Origin: a virus
Strand: one strand, 5' to 3'
Virus record (IMG/VR): IMGVR_UViG_3300021963_000685
Coordinates: 1 to 22,993 of that record
Length of the DNA stretch: 22,993 bases
In this document: positions 1 to 5,963 of the stretch, one piece after another
Layout: each line of letters begins with the position of its first letter
Numbering within the stretch: position 1 is the first letter of the stretch
Translations under genes and position numbers: made by a program
The notes under the pieces: model-generated
Told to the model about the DNA's origin: nothing
The model's database searches: none
Seen by the model: only the letters and a program-made list of their open reading frames with translations

Positions 1-46
1 TAACAGAAAAGTTGTATGCATTGAATGGAAAAAGGTTGAGCGATGA
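1..46 (+). CDS. C-terminal end of a gene cut by the left edge
   Basis: A reading frame is open from base 2 to a TGA at 44-46, giving the C-terminal residues NRKVVCIEWKKVER. The stop overlaps the next ATG (43-45) as ATGA, the same junction used by many genes here, which is the main reason to believe it is the tail of a real upstream gene. Nothing can be said about function from 14 residues. Confidence 0.5.
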   Translation, partial: NRKVVCIEWKKVER

Positions 47-537
47 TTGATCCCATCACCGCCCTAGCTGGCATACAAACAGCCATCAGCATGGTCAAGA
101 AGGCCAGTGCTGTGGCATCTGATCTTGGGTCTTTAGCCCCAATGATTGGTAAGCTTTTTGACGCTAAATCAACTGCCACTAAAGCTTTAATTGAAACGAA
201 GAAGAGTAAAGGTTCCAACATGGGAACTGCTCTTCAGATTGAGATGGCTCTTGAACAAGCTAGAGCGTTTGAAGAAGAACTCAAGATGCTCTTTATGACC
301 ACAGGCAAGATTGATGTGTGGAATAAAATTAAAGCTCGGCAAGACCAGATGGATATTGACGATGCAAGAGAGCTTCGTGCTTTAGAGCGAGCAGAAAAGA
401 AAGCCAAAGAAAAAGAAGCTGAGATGAATGAGCTGGTAATGATTATTGGTGGCTGTGCTTTTGTTTTGCTCTTGGTTGGAATTGGTATTTATGAACTCAT
501 GGAGTTCTGCAACACTACTAGAAGGTGTGGGCGGTGA
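43..537 (+). CDS. Conserved phage protein with C-terminal membrane segment (164 aa)
   Basis: The protein has an N-terminal half rich in small and hydrophobic residues (1-50), a helical middle, a highly charged Lys/Glu helix (about 108-130), and one strong transmembrane segment at about 131-150 followed by a short tail with two Cys. I recall proteins of this pattern as widespread in marine phages, with no established role. It heads a series of tightly overlapping small membrane-protein genes that leads into the spanins and endolysin. A part in lysis or in the membrane phase of infection is therefore possible but only inferred from position. The ATG overlaps the upstream stop and the end overlaps the next GTG start. 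A virion-associated protein is the main alternative. Confidence 0.85.
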   Translation: MIDPITALAGIQTAISMVKKASAVASDLGSLAPMIGKLFDAKSTATKALIETKKSKGSNMGTALQIEMALEQARAFEEELKMLFMTTGKIDVWNKIKARQDQMDIDDARELRALERAEKKAKEKEAEMNELVMIIGGCAFVLLLVGIGIYELMEFCNTTRRCGR

Positions 538-683
538 ACGAATATCAAAAGACCTTTGACTTATGTATAAAGATATTTGTCTATGGGTGTGTGGCTCTGT
601 ACTTCTTAGGCTTCCTGAAGTTCTTGCCTGATGATTTGTCTGACAAGATTGTGAACTTGTTATTAGGAAAGGTTGGCTTATGA
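534..683 (+). CDS. Small single-TM protein (49 aa), GTG start
   Basis: The start is GTG at 534-536, overlapping the TGA of the previous gene. A GAAGG Shine-Dalgarno lies at 521-525, 8 nt upstream. The 49-residue product has one hydrophobic helix at about residues 15-32 (IFVYGCVALYFLGFLKF) and a short amphipathic C-terminal helix. The stop overlaps the next ATG. A small TM protein in front of spanin and endolysin genes could be a pinholin-type or accessory lysis protein, but no family can be assigned from sequence alone. It is too short for standard ORF cutoffs and would be missed. Confidence 0.75.
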   Translation: MNEYQKTFDLCIKIFVYGCVALYFLGFLKFLPDDLSDKIVNLLLGKVGL

Positions 684-841
684 AAGTAACACCTTATCAA
701 CACAATGCAAACATGCTTCGTGAATATCAGAAGGTTATTCATCAACAGCATTTAAAAGACTTAGAGAAGCTTAACCGCCAAACTCAAGAGAAGATTAAAG
801 CTCAGTGGGTAAAGGTAGATTCTGTGGATGTAATGGTATGA
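680..841 (+). CDS. Small helical cytoplasmic protein (53 aa)
   Basis: The ATG at 680 is preceded by AGGAAAGG (665-672) with 7 nt spacing and overlaps the upstream TGA. The 53-residue product is strongly helical, Gln/Lys/His-rich (motif IHQQHLKDLEKLNRQTQEKI), has no membrane segment, and ends where the lipoprotein ATG overlaps its TGA (ATGA). It shares the translationally coupled chain of the pre-lysis region. The function is unknown. The Shine-Dalgarno and the two exact stop-start overlaps are the evidence that it is real. Confidence 0.75.
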   Translation: MKVTPYQHNANMLREYQKVIHQQHLKDLEKLNRQTQEKIKAQWVKVDSVDVMV

Positions 842-1068
842 AATATTTATTATTGTTATTGTTGCTCACTGGTTGTGAAGACAAGTACAGATACTTCTGT
901 CAGAACCCTGACAACTTCCATGCTGAGCCATGTCAGAAACCTAGATGTCAATTCACACAGACATGTCCTGAGTATTTAGTTGCACCCATATTGGAGAAAC
1001 AAATTGAGAGAACTGCTAATCAAAATGCTGACACCCAACCAGCAACCAAAGCCAAAGCTAACAACTGA
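838..1068 (+). CDS. Cysteine-rich outer lipoprotein (76 aa)
   Basis: The start chosen is ATG at 838, which overlaps the previous stop as ATGA. An in-frame upstream start at 805 would bury the signal peptide behind 11 extra residues. The N-terminus is a compact lipoprotein signal of seven Leu ending in the lipobox LTGC, so Cys13 would be acylated. The +2 residue is Glu. Four further Cys (21, 32, 37, 43) sit in a short Cys/Pro-rich core (DKYRYFCQNPDNFHAEPC), enough for two disulfides, followed by a polar Ala/Asn/Lys tail. I recall similar lipoproteins as common in aquatic phages. The role is unproven. Superinfection exclusion, receptor masking or a lysis accessory role all fit a late-expressed phage lipoprotein. 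The 3' end overlaps the next gene by 44 nt. Confidence 0.8.
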   Translation: MKYLLLLLLLTGCEDKYRYFCQNPDNFHAEPCQKPRCQFTQTCPEYLVAPILEKQIERTANQNADTQPATKAKANN

Positions 1069-1549
1069 AGAGTTTGAGGTTAGGGTTTGGGGGTTTGTGG
1101 TGGTGGCTATCACCATCATTCTCTTTGGTATTGTGTTTGCCTTGCTCTATTCTGTTACTTTTGTAACACAACCAATCAAGAGTATGGCTCCGATTGACCA
1201 AGCCTACACCAAGATGCTTAATGATATAGTATTACTTATTGTAGGTGGCATTGGTGGCATTGTGGGTAAGAGGGCAGTTAACTCAGCACAGAATGCTTTT
1301 AAACCTCCTCAGCCTCCAATGCAGGGCTGTGGCGGTGGATATGGCGGTGGTGGCTATGGTAGCAGCTACGCCCCTCCACAGTCGGCCTATGGCCTTCCTA
1401 GCCAGCCCTTCGGTGCTATGCCTGTATGGAAGAACCCAGAGCTAGACGAAAGCTGGACTCCCGGTCCTCCACCAACAACACCTCCTGAACACATGGAGCC
1501 TGATGAGGATAGGGAAGAGATAGCAGCAGCTAGAAAAGAGGCTGAGTGA
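1025..1549 (+). CDS. Two-TM membrane protein, holin candidate (174 aa)
   Basis: From the ATG at 1025 the protein has a Lys/Glu-containing N-terminus, TM1 at about 21-43, a 20-residue loop, and TM2 at about 66-81 with a Gly-rich face (LLIVGGIGGIVGKR). A Gly/Tyr/Pro-rich segment follows (about 94-135), then a Pro-rich stretch and an acidic-basic C-terminus. An in-frame ATG at 980 would add 15 residues, but the shorter form starts in the pattern I recall for this family. The Shine-Dalgarno is weak. It directly precedes Rz and is the best holin candidate because it is a small two-TM hairpin inside a lysis cassette. That is inference from context; the long Gly/Pro tail is unusual for a holin. Confidence 0.8.
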   Translation: MLTPNQQPKPKLTTEEFEVRVWGFVVVAITIILFGIVFALLYSVTFVTQPIKSMAPIDQAYTKMLNDIVLLIVGGIGGIVGKRAVNSAQNAFKPPQPPMQGCGGGYGGGGYGSSYAPPQSAYGLPSQPFGAMPVWKNPELDESWTPGPPPTTPPEHMEPDEDREEIAAARKEAE

Positions 1550-2022
1550 TGTTTCCTATTCCACTGCCTTGGATAATTATTGGTGCAATGGTTGCACTAT
1601 TTGGTACATATCAAGTTGGTCATCACTATGGCTGGATTGAGCGTGACGAAGAGATGCAGATAGAGATAGCTAAGAAGAATGAAGAAGCCCGTGAAGTAGA
1701 GAAGAACATGACTTCTAAACTTGCTGATAAAGAAACAGAGTTGAGAAAGGCAAAGAATGAAATATCTAAAAAGCAGTCTGCTATGCGTGAGCTTGCTAAC
1801 ACTGGCAGGTTGCGCCTCCCCACCACCAGTTGTGTACAAGCCAGCACAAGTGCTGCCCCTGCCACAGGAGATAGCAGAGATGAGCCAACCGAACTTGAGC
1901 GACAGACTATTGCAACTCTTATCGACATCGTTGCCGAAGGAGACAAAGCCATCGTCAAGCACAACGCCTGTGTCGCAGCCTATAACGAAATGAGGGAGTT
2001 GGTAAACAATGGTAACAAGTGA
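1549..2022 (+). CDS. Rz: Rz-like i-spanin (157 aa)
   Basis: This is the inner-membrane spanin subunit. With its outer-membrane lipoprotein partner it fuses inner and outer membranes in the last lysis step of Gram-negative hosts. It has one N-terminal TM segment (about 7-23), a long charged coiled coil (30-85), an RLRLPTTSC segment typical of Rz proteins, and a second C-terminal helix. Cys95 and Cys141 may give intermolecular disulfides. ATG at 1549 is used: it overlaps the upstream TGA and has GAGG 7 nt upstream; the GTG at 1546 is less likely. The decisive evidence is that a lipoprotein gene (1757-1993) lies wholly inside it in the +1 frame, the classic Rz/Rz1 arrangement. It overlaps the endolysin start by 14 nt. 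Confidence 0.93.
   Translation: MFPIPLPWIIIGAMVALFGTYQVGHHYGWIERDEEMQIEIAKKNEEAREVEKNMTSKLADKETELRKAKNEISKKQSAMRELANTGRLRLPTTSCVQASTSAAPATGDSRDEPTELERQTIATLIDIVAEGDKAIVKHNACVAAYNEMRELVNNGNK
1757..1993 (+). CDS. Rz1: Rz1-like o-spanin, embedded in Rz (78 aa)
   Basis: This is the outer-membrane spanin lipoprotein, encoded entirely within Rz in another frame. The N-terminus MKYLKSSLLCVSLLTLAGC is a complete lipoprotein signal with lipobox LAGC (Cys19). Next come Ala-Ser and a Pro-rich stretch (SPPPVVYKPAQVLPLPQE), the hallmark of Rz1, then a short helical C-terminus expected to pair with Rz. It has its own Shine-Dalgarno AAAGG (1746-1750), 6 nt before the ATG. The nested architecture, lipobox and Pro-rich linker together make this one of the firmest assignments here. 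The stop lies in front of the endolysin Shine-Dalgarno. Confidence 0.93.
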   Translation: MKYLKSSLLCVSLLTLAGCASPPPVVYKPAQVLPLPQEIAEMSQPNLSDRLLQLLSTSLPKETKPSSSTTPVSQPITK

Positions 2023-2623
2023 ACAACTAAGACAGCTACACATTGAGCCATCTTTGGCTGATGCTTTCAATGAAACCTTTGAGAGATTTGGTATAGTTAC
2101 ACCAGCTCAACAGGCTTCATGGATTGGTCAATGTGGTCATGAGTGCGGTAACTTTCGTATTATGGAAGAAAACCTGAACTATCGTGCTCCCACTCTGCTG
2201 AAGCTGTTTCCTCAGAATCCTAAGCGAGTCTGGGGCTTCACCCCTGAGAGTGCTGCAGAGTATGAGAAAAAGCCACAGCGTATTGCCAATAGGATTTACG
2301 GCAATCGTATGGGCAACAGGGATGAGGCTAGTGGGGATGGGTTCAGGTTCCGTGGATCCGGCTTCCTCCAGCTAACTGGACATAGCAACTTCTACCATGC
2401 AGGTCAAGCCTTAGGTGTAGATTTTGTTATGCAGCCAGAGCTTGTTCGTACTCCCAGATATGCAGCACAGACCGCTGGCTGGTTCTGGCAGACTCACAGG
2501 CTTAACCAATATGCTGACAGTGGTGACATCCTCACCATGACAAAGCGAATCAATGGTGGTACTATTGGTTTAGAAGATCGTAAGAAGCATATAGAACATG
2601 CCTTACATGTATTAGGTGGTTGA
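2009..2623 (+). CDS. GH19-type endolysin (204 aa)
   Basis: A peptidoglycan-cleaving enzyme of the glycoside hydrolase 19 (chitinase-like) lysozyme fold. It has no signal peptide or TM, so it needs a holin for release. Visible motifs are GHECGNF around residues 43-49 with the catalytic-type Glu45, the IYGNRMGN-DEASGDG segment with Glu106 as probable second acid, and FRGSGFLQLTG at 114-124. The common family form of the last motif is RGRGxIQLTG, so Ser117 replaces the usual Arg. The C-terminal TxxINGG segment (179-184) also fits GH19. GGGAG 10 nt upstream serves as Shine-Dalgarno, inside the end of Rz. Length is normal for a single-domain phage GH19 lysozyme. Confidence 0.92.
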   Translation: MVTSEQLRQLHIEPSLADAFNETFERFGIVTPAQQASWIGQCGHECGNFRIMEENLNYRAPTLLKLFPQNPKRVWGFTPESAAEYEKKPQRIANRIYGNRMGNRDEASGDGFRFRGSGFLQLTGHSNFYHAGQALGVDFVMQPELVRTPRYAAQTAGWFWQTHRLNQYADSGDILTMTKRINGGTIGLEDRKKHIEHALHVLGG

Positions 2624-2648
2624 CTAAGCCCCTAAATTGTGGTATGAC
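2620..2648 (+). promoter_or_regulatory. Possible sigma70-like promoter before the virion-protein genes
   Basis: TTGACT at 2620-2625 (5 of 6 to the -35 consensus) is separated by 17 nt from TATGAC at 2643-2648 (4 of 6 to -10). A TGG directly before the -10 gives an extended -10. It sits in the only rightward non-coding gap (43 bp) and would start transcription just ahead of the gene at 2667. The -35 overlaps the endolysin stop codon. The same gap holds a 6-bp inverted repeat (TAAGCC 2625-2630, GGCTTA 2651-2656). The match is good but one near-consensus site can occur by chance. Confidence 0.4.
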
Positions 2649-2666
2649 AAGGCTTAAAGGTATATA

Positions 2667-2975
2667 ATGTTACCAGCTTCTCTAAGTATTATTGGCAGAG
2701 AAGTGCCGATTAGAGTTGTAGATGTATTCCCAGAACAACTGGGAGAGTACAACTATGATGATTATGCAATTAAAATAAAGTCTGGTCAGCACCCCTTAGC
2801 GGAGGCAGATACATTGTTACATGAATGTATACACGCTATAGACGACTGCTTCCAATTAAAACTGTCAGAGAGGCAGGTGTATTGTTTAGCTGTAGGAGTG
2901 TTAGCACTACTTAGAGATAACAGAAATATGCTTGCCTATTTAACTGAAGCAATAGAGAAACCAAGAAACATATGA
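2667..2975 (+). CDS. Small HExxH (zincin-like) putative metallopeptidase (102 aa)
   Basis: The central motif LLHECIHAIDD places HECIH at residues 52-56, a zinc-binding and catalytic HExxH, flanked by hydrophobic helix residues. The region before it (REVPIRVVDVF...GEYNYDDYAIKIK) is a beta-rich stretch like the strands that precede the HExxH helix in ImmA/IrrE-type small peptidases. The third zinc ligand is not obvious; Glu68 or later acidic residues are possible. AAAGG at 2656-2660 is 6 nt before the ATG. The gene lies first after the putative promoter and its stop overlaps the next ATG (ATGA), so it may be made with the virion proteins. The substrate is unknown: virion maturation, antitoxin or repressor cleavage, or an inactive fold are all possible. 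Confidence 0.75.
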   Translation: MLPASLSIIGREVPIRVVDVFPEQLGEYNYDDYAIKIKSGQHPLAEADTLLHECIHAIDDCFQLKLSERQVYCLAVGVLALLRDNRNMLAYLTEAIEKPRNI

Positions 2976-5287
2976 AAGATTTTACATCACAGCAAAAAGA
3001 AGTCGTAGCTAGAAAGCTAGGCTACGATGGTCCTATGCAAGGCTTTGATGAATTCATTGCATCCTCTCCTTCACTAGAAGCTAAGTATGCTGCCATCACT
3101 GGTAAGTTTTCTCAGCGTATGGCTAATGGTGGCTTGGTTAAGATGAAGCCCAGAGGCTTTCCGGCTGGAGGATATGTAACGACAGAAGCCCCAAAATATA
3201 CAGATGAACAAATAGCTTCTTGGTGGAGTAATCCCGCAAACCAAGCGTTAAGTGATGGTCAGATTAAAGCAATTATGCTTCAGGAGGGTGTTAGTCCTGA
3301 GCAGTTTGCTAGGTCTATTGGTGCTAATGAAGAGACTGCTGCTGATATTAATGCTAGGTATCAAGTTGCTACACCAGAAGAATCAACACAAGCAGTACCT
3401 CCAACAACTGTACCTCCAACAACTGTACCACCAATAACAACTACACCAGCACCAACTACAACTGTACCACGAACAACAGCACCTATTACAACTAGACCAG
3501 TTACTACAGTACCTCCTACAACTAGACCAATTACTACAGCTCCTATTACAACAATTCCCGGTACTACAAGAGCACCGGGTGTGACCCTGTCTCCAGCAGA
3601 TGCAGCAGCGGCCTTGACTAGTAGAACCGCTGCAACACAGACTGGTGGAGGTGTTACTTTCTCAGCTACAGGTGTTCCTCAGGCTGGTGATGCTGCTCAA
3701 GTAGGTACGATTGCTACTATTGATTCTACTGAAGCTCAGAAGATTGGTACAGAAGAAAGAGCTGGAACTGTAAGTACTATTGAAGGAACTACTCCCGCTA
3801 CTGCTACATTAGCAGCTCTTCCTACCACACTGACAGCAGATCAAATGACAGCAACTGCTGCTGCTCCCGGCTTAGCCACTGCTCTTTCTACTGTTACTCC
3901 TGCAGATGGCACATTATCCGAAGCTGCCAAAGTAGATGCAGAAGAACTTTGGACAACTGCTTTAACTGCTGCTAGAGAAAAGGTTCCTCAGATTGACACT
4001 GCTCAAAAAGTAGCGGTGGTTCCAGAGAGAACTCTACTTACAGGTGAGACTGTTGCTGGGTCTGCTGTTGATATGACTAAGGTGGCTACAGAGCTTGCTA
4101 AAGCTGAAGCTGCACAAGGAACTGTCACTGAAGACATGACTGTACAGGGTCAGCTTGCTAAGCTTACTAAAAACTTTGATGCTACCAATCCCCCATCTTG
4201 GGCTGCTGGTGCATTGAGAGCAGTGACAGCAGAGATGGCTGCTAGGGGCTTAGGTGCTTCTAGCTTGGCTGGTGCTGCTTTGGTGCAAGCTGCTATGGAG
4301 AAGGCTCTTCCTATTGCTTCTGCTGATGCTGCTATATATCAACAATTTGCTTCACAGAATCTGTCTAACAGACAACAGATAGCTGTTCTTACAGCACAAC
4401 AAAGAGCTACCTTCTTAGGTCAAGAGTTTGACCAGAACTTCCAGACCCGTGTTGTTAACGCTGCCCGTGTTGCTGACATTGCCAACTTAAACTTCAATGC
4501 TAAACAGCAAGTGGCTTTAGAGAATTCTAGACTAGCTCAGTCTGTAGACTTAGCTAATCTGAATAGCAGACAAGCTGCTTTCATGGCTGAGCTTGCACAG
4601 ACAGCTACACTTGAAACAGCTAGTTTAAATAACAGACAGCAAGCTGCTGTTGTTAATGCTCAGGCTGCTTTGCAGATTGATTTGACCAACATGTCTTATG
4701 AACAACAAACAACTGTTCTTAAAGCACAACTAACAGCACAGGCTATTTTGTCTGATGCTGCTGCTGAGAATGCTGCTAAACAGTTTAATGCTACTAGTGC
4801 AAATCAAACAAAGCAATTCTTTGCTACTCTCTCTTCACAAGTGAGTCAGTTTAATTCTGCACAGAGTAATGGTATGGAACAATTTAAAGTTGACCAAGCA
4901 AACTCTGTTAAGAAGTTTAATGCTGAAGTTACTAATCAAAGAGAACAATTCAATGCACAGCAACGATTGGTGATTGATCAATCTAATGCTCAATGGCAAA
5001 GAGAAATTTCTACAGCTAACACAGCAGCCACTAATTTAGTAAATCTACAGAATGCTCAGCTCTCACAGCAGATGTCATTGACAGAATATAATAATGAGAT
5101 ACAGATGTATCGTGATGCTGTAACACATGCTTGGCAGTCTGCTGAGAATGATGCTAACAGAGCAACCACTCTTGCTGCTTCAGAGATTTCTGCTGCTGCT
5201 GCAATTCAAGGTGCAAATATTAAAGCAGATGGGGATAGCTCAGCAGCTATTGGTGGATTTATTGCCCGTGTTCTAATTGGTAAGTAA
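2972..5287 (+). CDS. Large repetitive helical virion/ejection protein (771 aa)
   Basis: This is a probable internal virion or ejection protein, by analogy with the long helical proteins next to lysis genes in aquatic podoviruses; no enzymatic motif was seen. In order: a short N-terminal domain, the Gly motif ANGGLVKMKPRGFPAGGYV (about 51-69), a small helical segment ending in QEGVSPEQFARSIGAN, a Pro/Thr-only linker (142-202), a Thr/Ala-rich middle (203-400), then about 360 residues of continuous helix rich in Gln, Asn and Ala. The helix holds a 22-residue repeat (about 463-580) and a strict 11-residue Phe repeat (603-661). The C-terminus GGFIARVLIG is hydrophobic and Gly-containing. The low-complexity Pro/Thr region and long coil argue for an extended structural part. 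A tail-needle or fibre role is the alternative. Confidence 0.85.
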   Translation: MKDFTSQQKEVVARKLGYDGPMQGFDEFIASSPSLEAKYAAITGKFSQRMANGGLVKMKPRGFPAGGYVTTEAPKYTDEQIASWWSNPANQALSDGQIKAIMLQEGVSPEQFARSIGANEETAADINARYQVATPEESTQAVPPTTVPPTTVPPITTTPAPTTTVPRTTAPITTRPVTTVPPTTRPITTAPITTIPGTTRAPGVTLSPADAAAALTSRTAATQTGGGVTFSATGVPQAGDAAQVGTIATIDSTEAQKIGTEERAGTVSTIEGTTPATATLAALPTTLTADQMTATAAAPGLATALSTVTPADGTLSEAAKVDAEELWTTALTAAREKVPQIDTAQKVAVVPERTLLTGETVAGSAVDMTKVATELAKAEAAQGTVTEDMTVQGQLAKLTKNFDATNPPSWAAGALRAVTAEMAARGLGASSLAGAALVQAAMEKALPIASADAAIYQQFASQNLSNRQQIAVLTAQQRATFLGQEFDQNFQTRVVNAARVADIANLNFNAKQQVALENSRLAQSVDLANLNSRQAAFMAELAQTATLETASLNNRQQAAVVNAQAALQIDLTNMSYEQQTTVLKAQLTAQAILSDAAAENAAKQFNATSANQTKQFFATLSSQVSQFNSAQSNGMEQFKVDQANSVKKFNAEVTNQREQFNAQQRLVIDQSNAQWQREISTANTAATNLVNLQNAQLSQQMSLTEYNNEIQMYRDAVTHAWQSAENDANRATTLAASEISAAAAIQGANIKADGDSSAAIGGFIARVLIGK
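3395..3577 (+). repeat. Pro/Thr-rich repeat (PPTT-type) within the 771 aa protein
   Basis: Residues 142-202 are almost only Pro and Thr with spaced Val, Ile, Ala and Arg, built from units like VPPTT, TRPITT and APITT. The DNA shows near-tandem copies of cctccaacaactgta at 3399-3428 and looser copies after it. The composition predicts an extended, unstructured, mucin-like linker joining the N-terminal part to the helical body. Confidence 0.85.
4358..4711 (+). repeat. 22-residue protein repeat (N[L/F]x[N/S][R/K]QQxA)
   Basis: Copies begin at residues 463 (NLSNRQQIA), 507 (NFNAKQQVA), 529 (NLNSRQAA), 551 (SLNNRQQAA) and 573 (NMSYEQQ). All fall on a 22-residue register, with a degenerate copy at 485. 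Twenty-two is two hendecads, pointing to a long amphipathic or right-handed coiled helix. The DNA copies are diverged, so this is an old protein-level repeat. Confidence 0.75.
4778..4954 (+). repeat. 11-residue (hendecad) Phe repeat, six copies
   Basis: Phe occupies residues 605, 616, 627, 638, 649 and 660, exactly every 11 residues. Each usually has Gln or Lys before it and often Asn after it (KQFN, KQFF, SQFN, EQFK, KKFN, EQFN). This is a textbook hendecad pattern for a right-handed or straight coiled coil. It directly follows the 22-residue repeat region. Confidence 0.85.
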
Positions 5288-5290
5288 TAT

Positions 5291-5503
5291 ATGAAAAACT
5301 TTAAAAACTATTATAGTAAAGTGGATGGTATGGCTAATGCTACCCTATCTAAACCAAAGAAAGATACTGGTAAAGGTTTGTTATCTAAAACATCCACAGA
5401 ATCAGAAGTATCAACACCATCTTCTAAAGATGTATTTGCTAAAGTAGCCAACTACATGGCAGCAATTAGAAAACAAAAACAGGAGTTGATGAATGACAGA
5501 TGA
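5291..5503 (+). CDS. Small basic hypothetical protein (70 aa)
   Basis: A Lys/Ser/Thr-rich, low-complexity N-terminal two-thirds is followed by a C-terminal amphipathic helix (FAKVANYMAAIRKQKQELM). There is no TM or signal. It starts 3 nt after the stop of the 771 aa gene and overlaps the next gene by 11 nt. Its place between large virion-type genes suggests a small virion or assembly factor. I do not recognise a family. Confidence 0.7.
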   Translation: MKNFKNYYSKVDGMANATLSKPKKDTGKGLLSKTSTESEVSTPSSKDVFAKVANYMAAIRKQKQELMNDR

Positions 5504-5963
5504 TATTTTATTTACTGCACCTATCCCCGGTCAATCATTAACGATTGAGCCGGGTAGTGGTCCTTGGGAGCAGCCTCCTCAGTATGTCACTGTAGATGAT
5601 GTAGCTTCTTTCTATTCTGATAAGCTGGACAATCCAGAGGCTATCTTTGAGTTGATGTCTTTGCTTGAGAAGGGCATACCCATTCTTACTATTGTTAATA
5701 CAATGGTGAAGACATCTATCATGAAGGGCTATCACACTGTTGATACAGGTTTCTTAGTTACACCAATCATTGTAGAAATTATTAAGACAATAGCAGATTT
5801 GAATGATGTTATGTACACAGTAACTGCTGAAGATGCTGGTAAGAAAAACACTGTAAGCCCTGCAATCATTAAACAATTGATTGATGAAGCAAAGAAAAAA
5901 GTAGAGAAGAATCCTGAAGCTATTGTAGAGCGTAAAGGTTTAATGGCTAAAGGAGTAGCATAA
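5493..5963 (+). CDS. Conserved phage virion-region protein, PIPGxSL type (156 aa)
   Basis: The N-terminus DDILFTAPIPGQSLTIEPGS followed by GPWEQPPQY is a pattern I recall at the start of a small protein family common in marine tailed phages, next to virion genes. The rest is helical, with a hydrophobic stretch around 60-105 (IPILTIVNTMV; VTPIIVEIIKTIADLN) and a Lys/Glu-rich C-terminus (KKKVEKNPEAIVERKGLMA). GGAG 7 nt before the ATG supports the start. The stop overlaps the next ATG as TAATG. The biochemical role is unknown; a structural or assembly role is inferred from its neighbours. The hydrophobic stretches look more like a buried core than TM segments. Confidence 0.8.
   Translation: MTDDILFTAPIPGQSLTIEPGSGPWEQPPQYVTVDDVASFYSDKLDNPEAIFELMSLLEKGIPILTIVNTMVKTSIMKGYHTVDTGFLVTPIIVEIIKTIADLNDVMYTVTAEDAGKKNTVSPAIIKQLIDEAKKKVEKNPEAIVERKGLMAKGVA

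Noticed and set aside
980-1024. Earlier in-frame ATG for the two-TM protein
   Set aside because: It would add 15 residues that overlap further into the lipoprotein gene, without a better Shine-Dalgarno; the ATG at 1025 was preferred.
1597-2070. Long minus-strand ORFs opposite Rz and Rz1 (157 and 112 codons)
   Set aside because: They run antisense to two well-supported genes, have no family motif, and come from frame bias in this region.
2625-2656. TAAGCC/GGCTTA inverted repeat as a terminator after the endolysin
   Set aside because: The stem is only 6 bp with a 20-nt loop and no T-run follows; it was kept only as part of the possible promoter region.
3395-3577. Tandem ccaacaactgta-type repeats as a possible CRISPR or binding-site array
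   Set aside because: The units are short, in frame and encode a Pro/Thr linker, with no spacers of uniform length.
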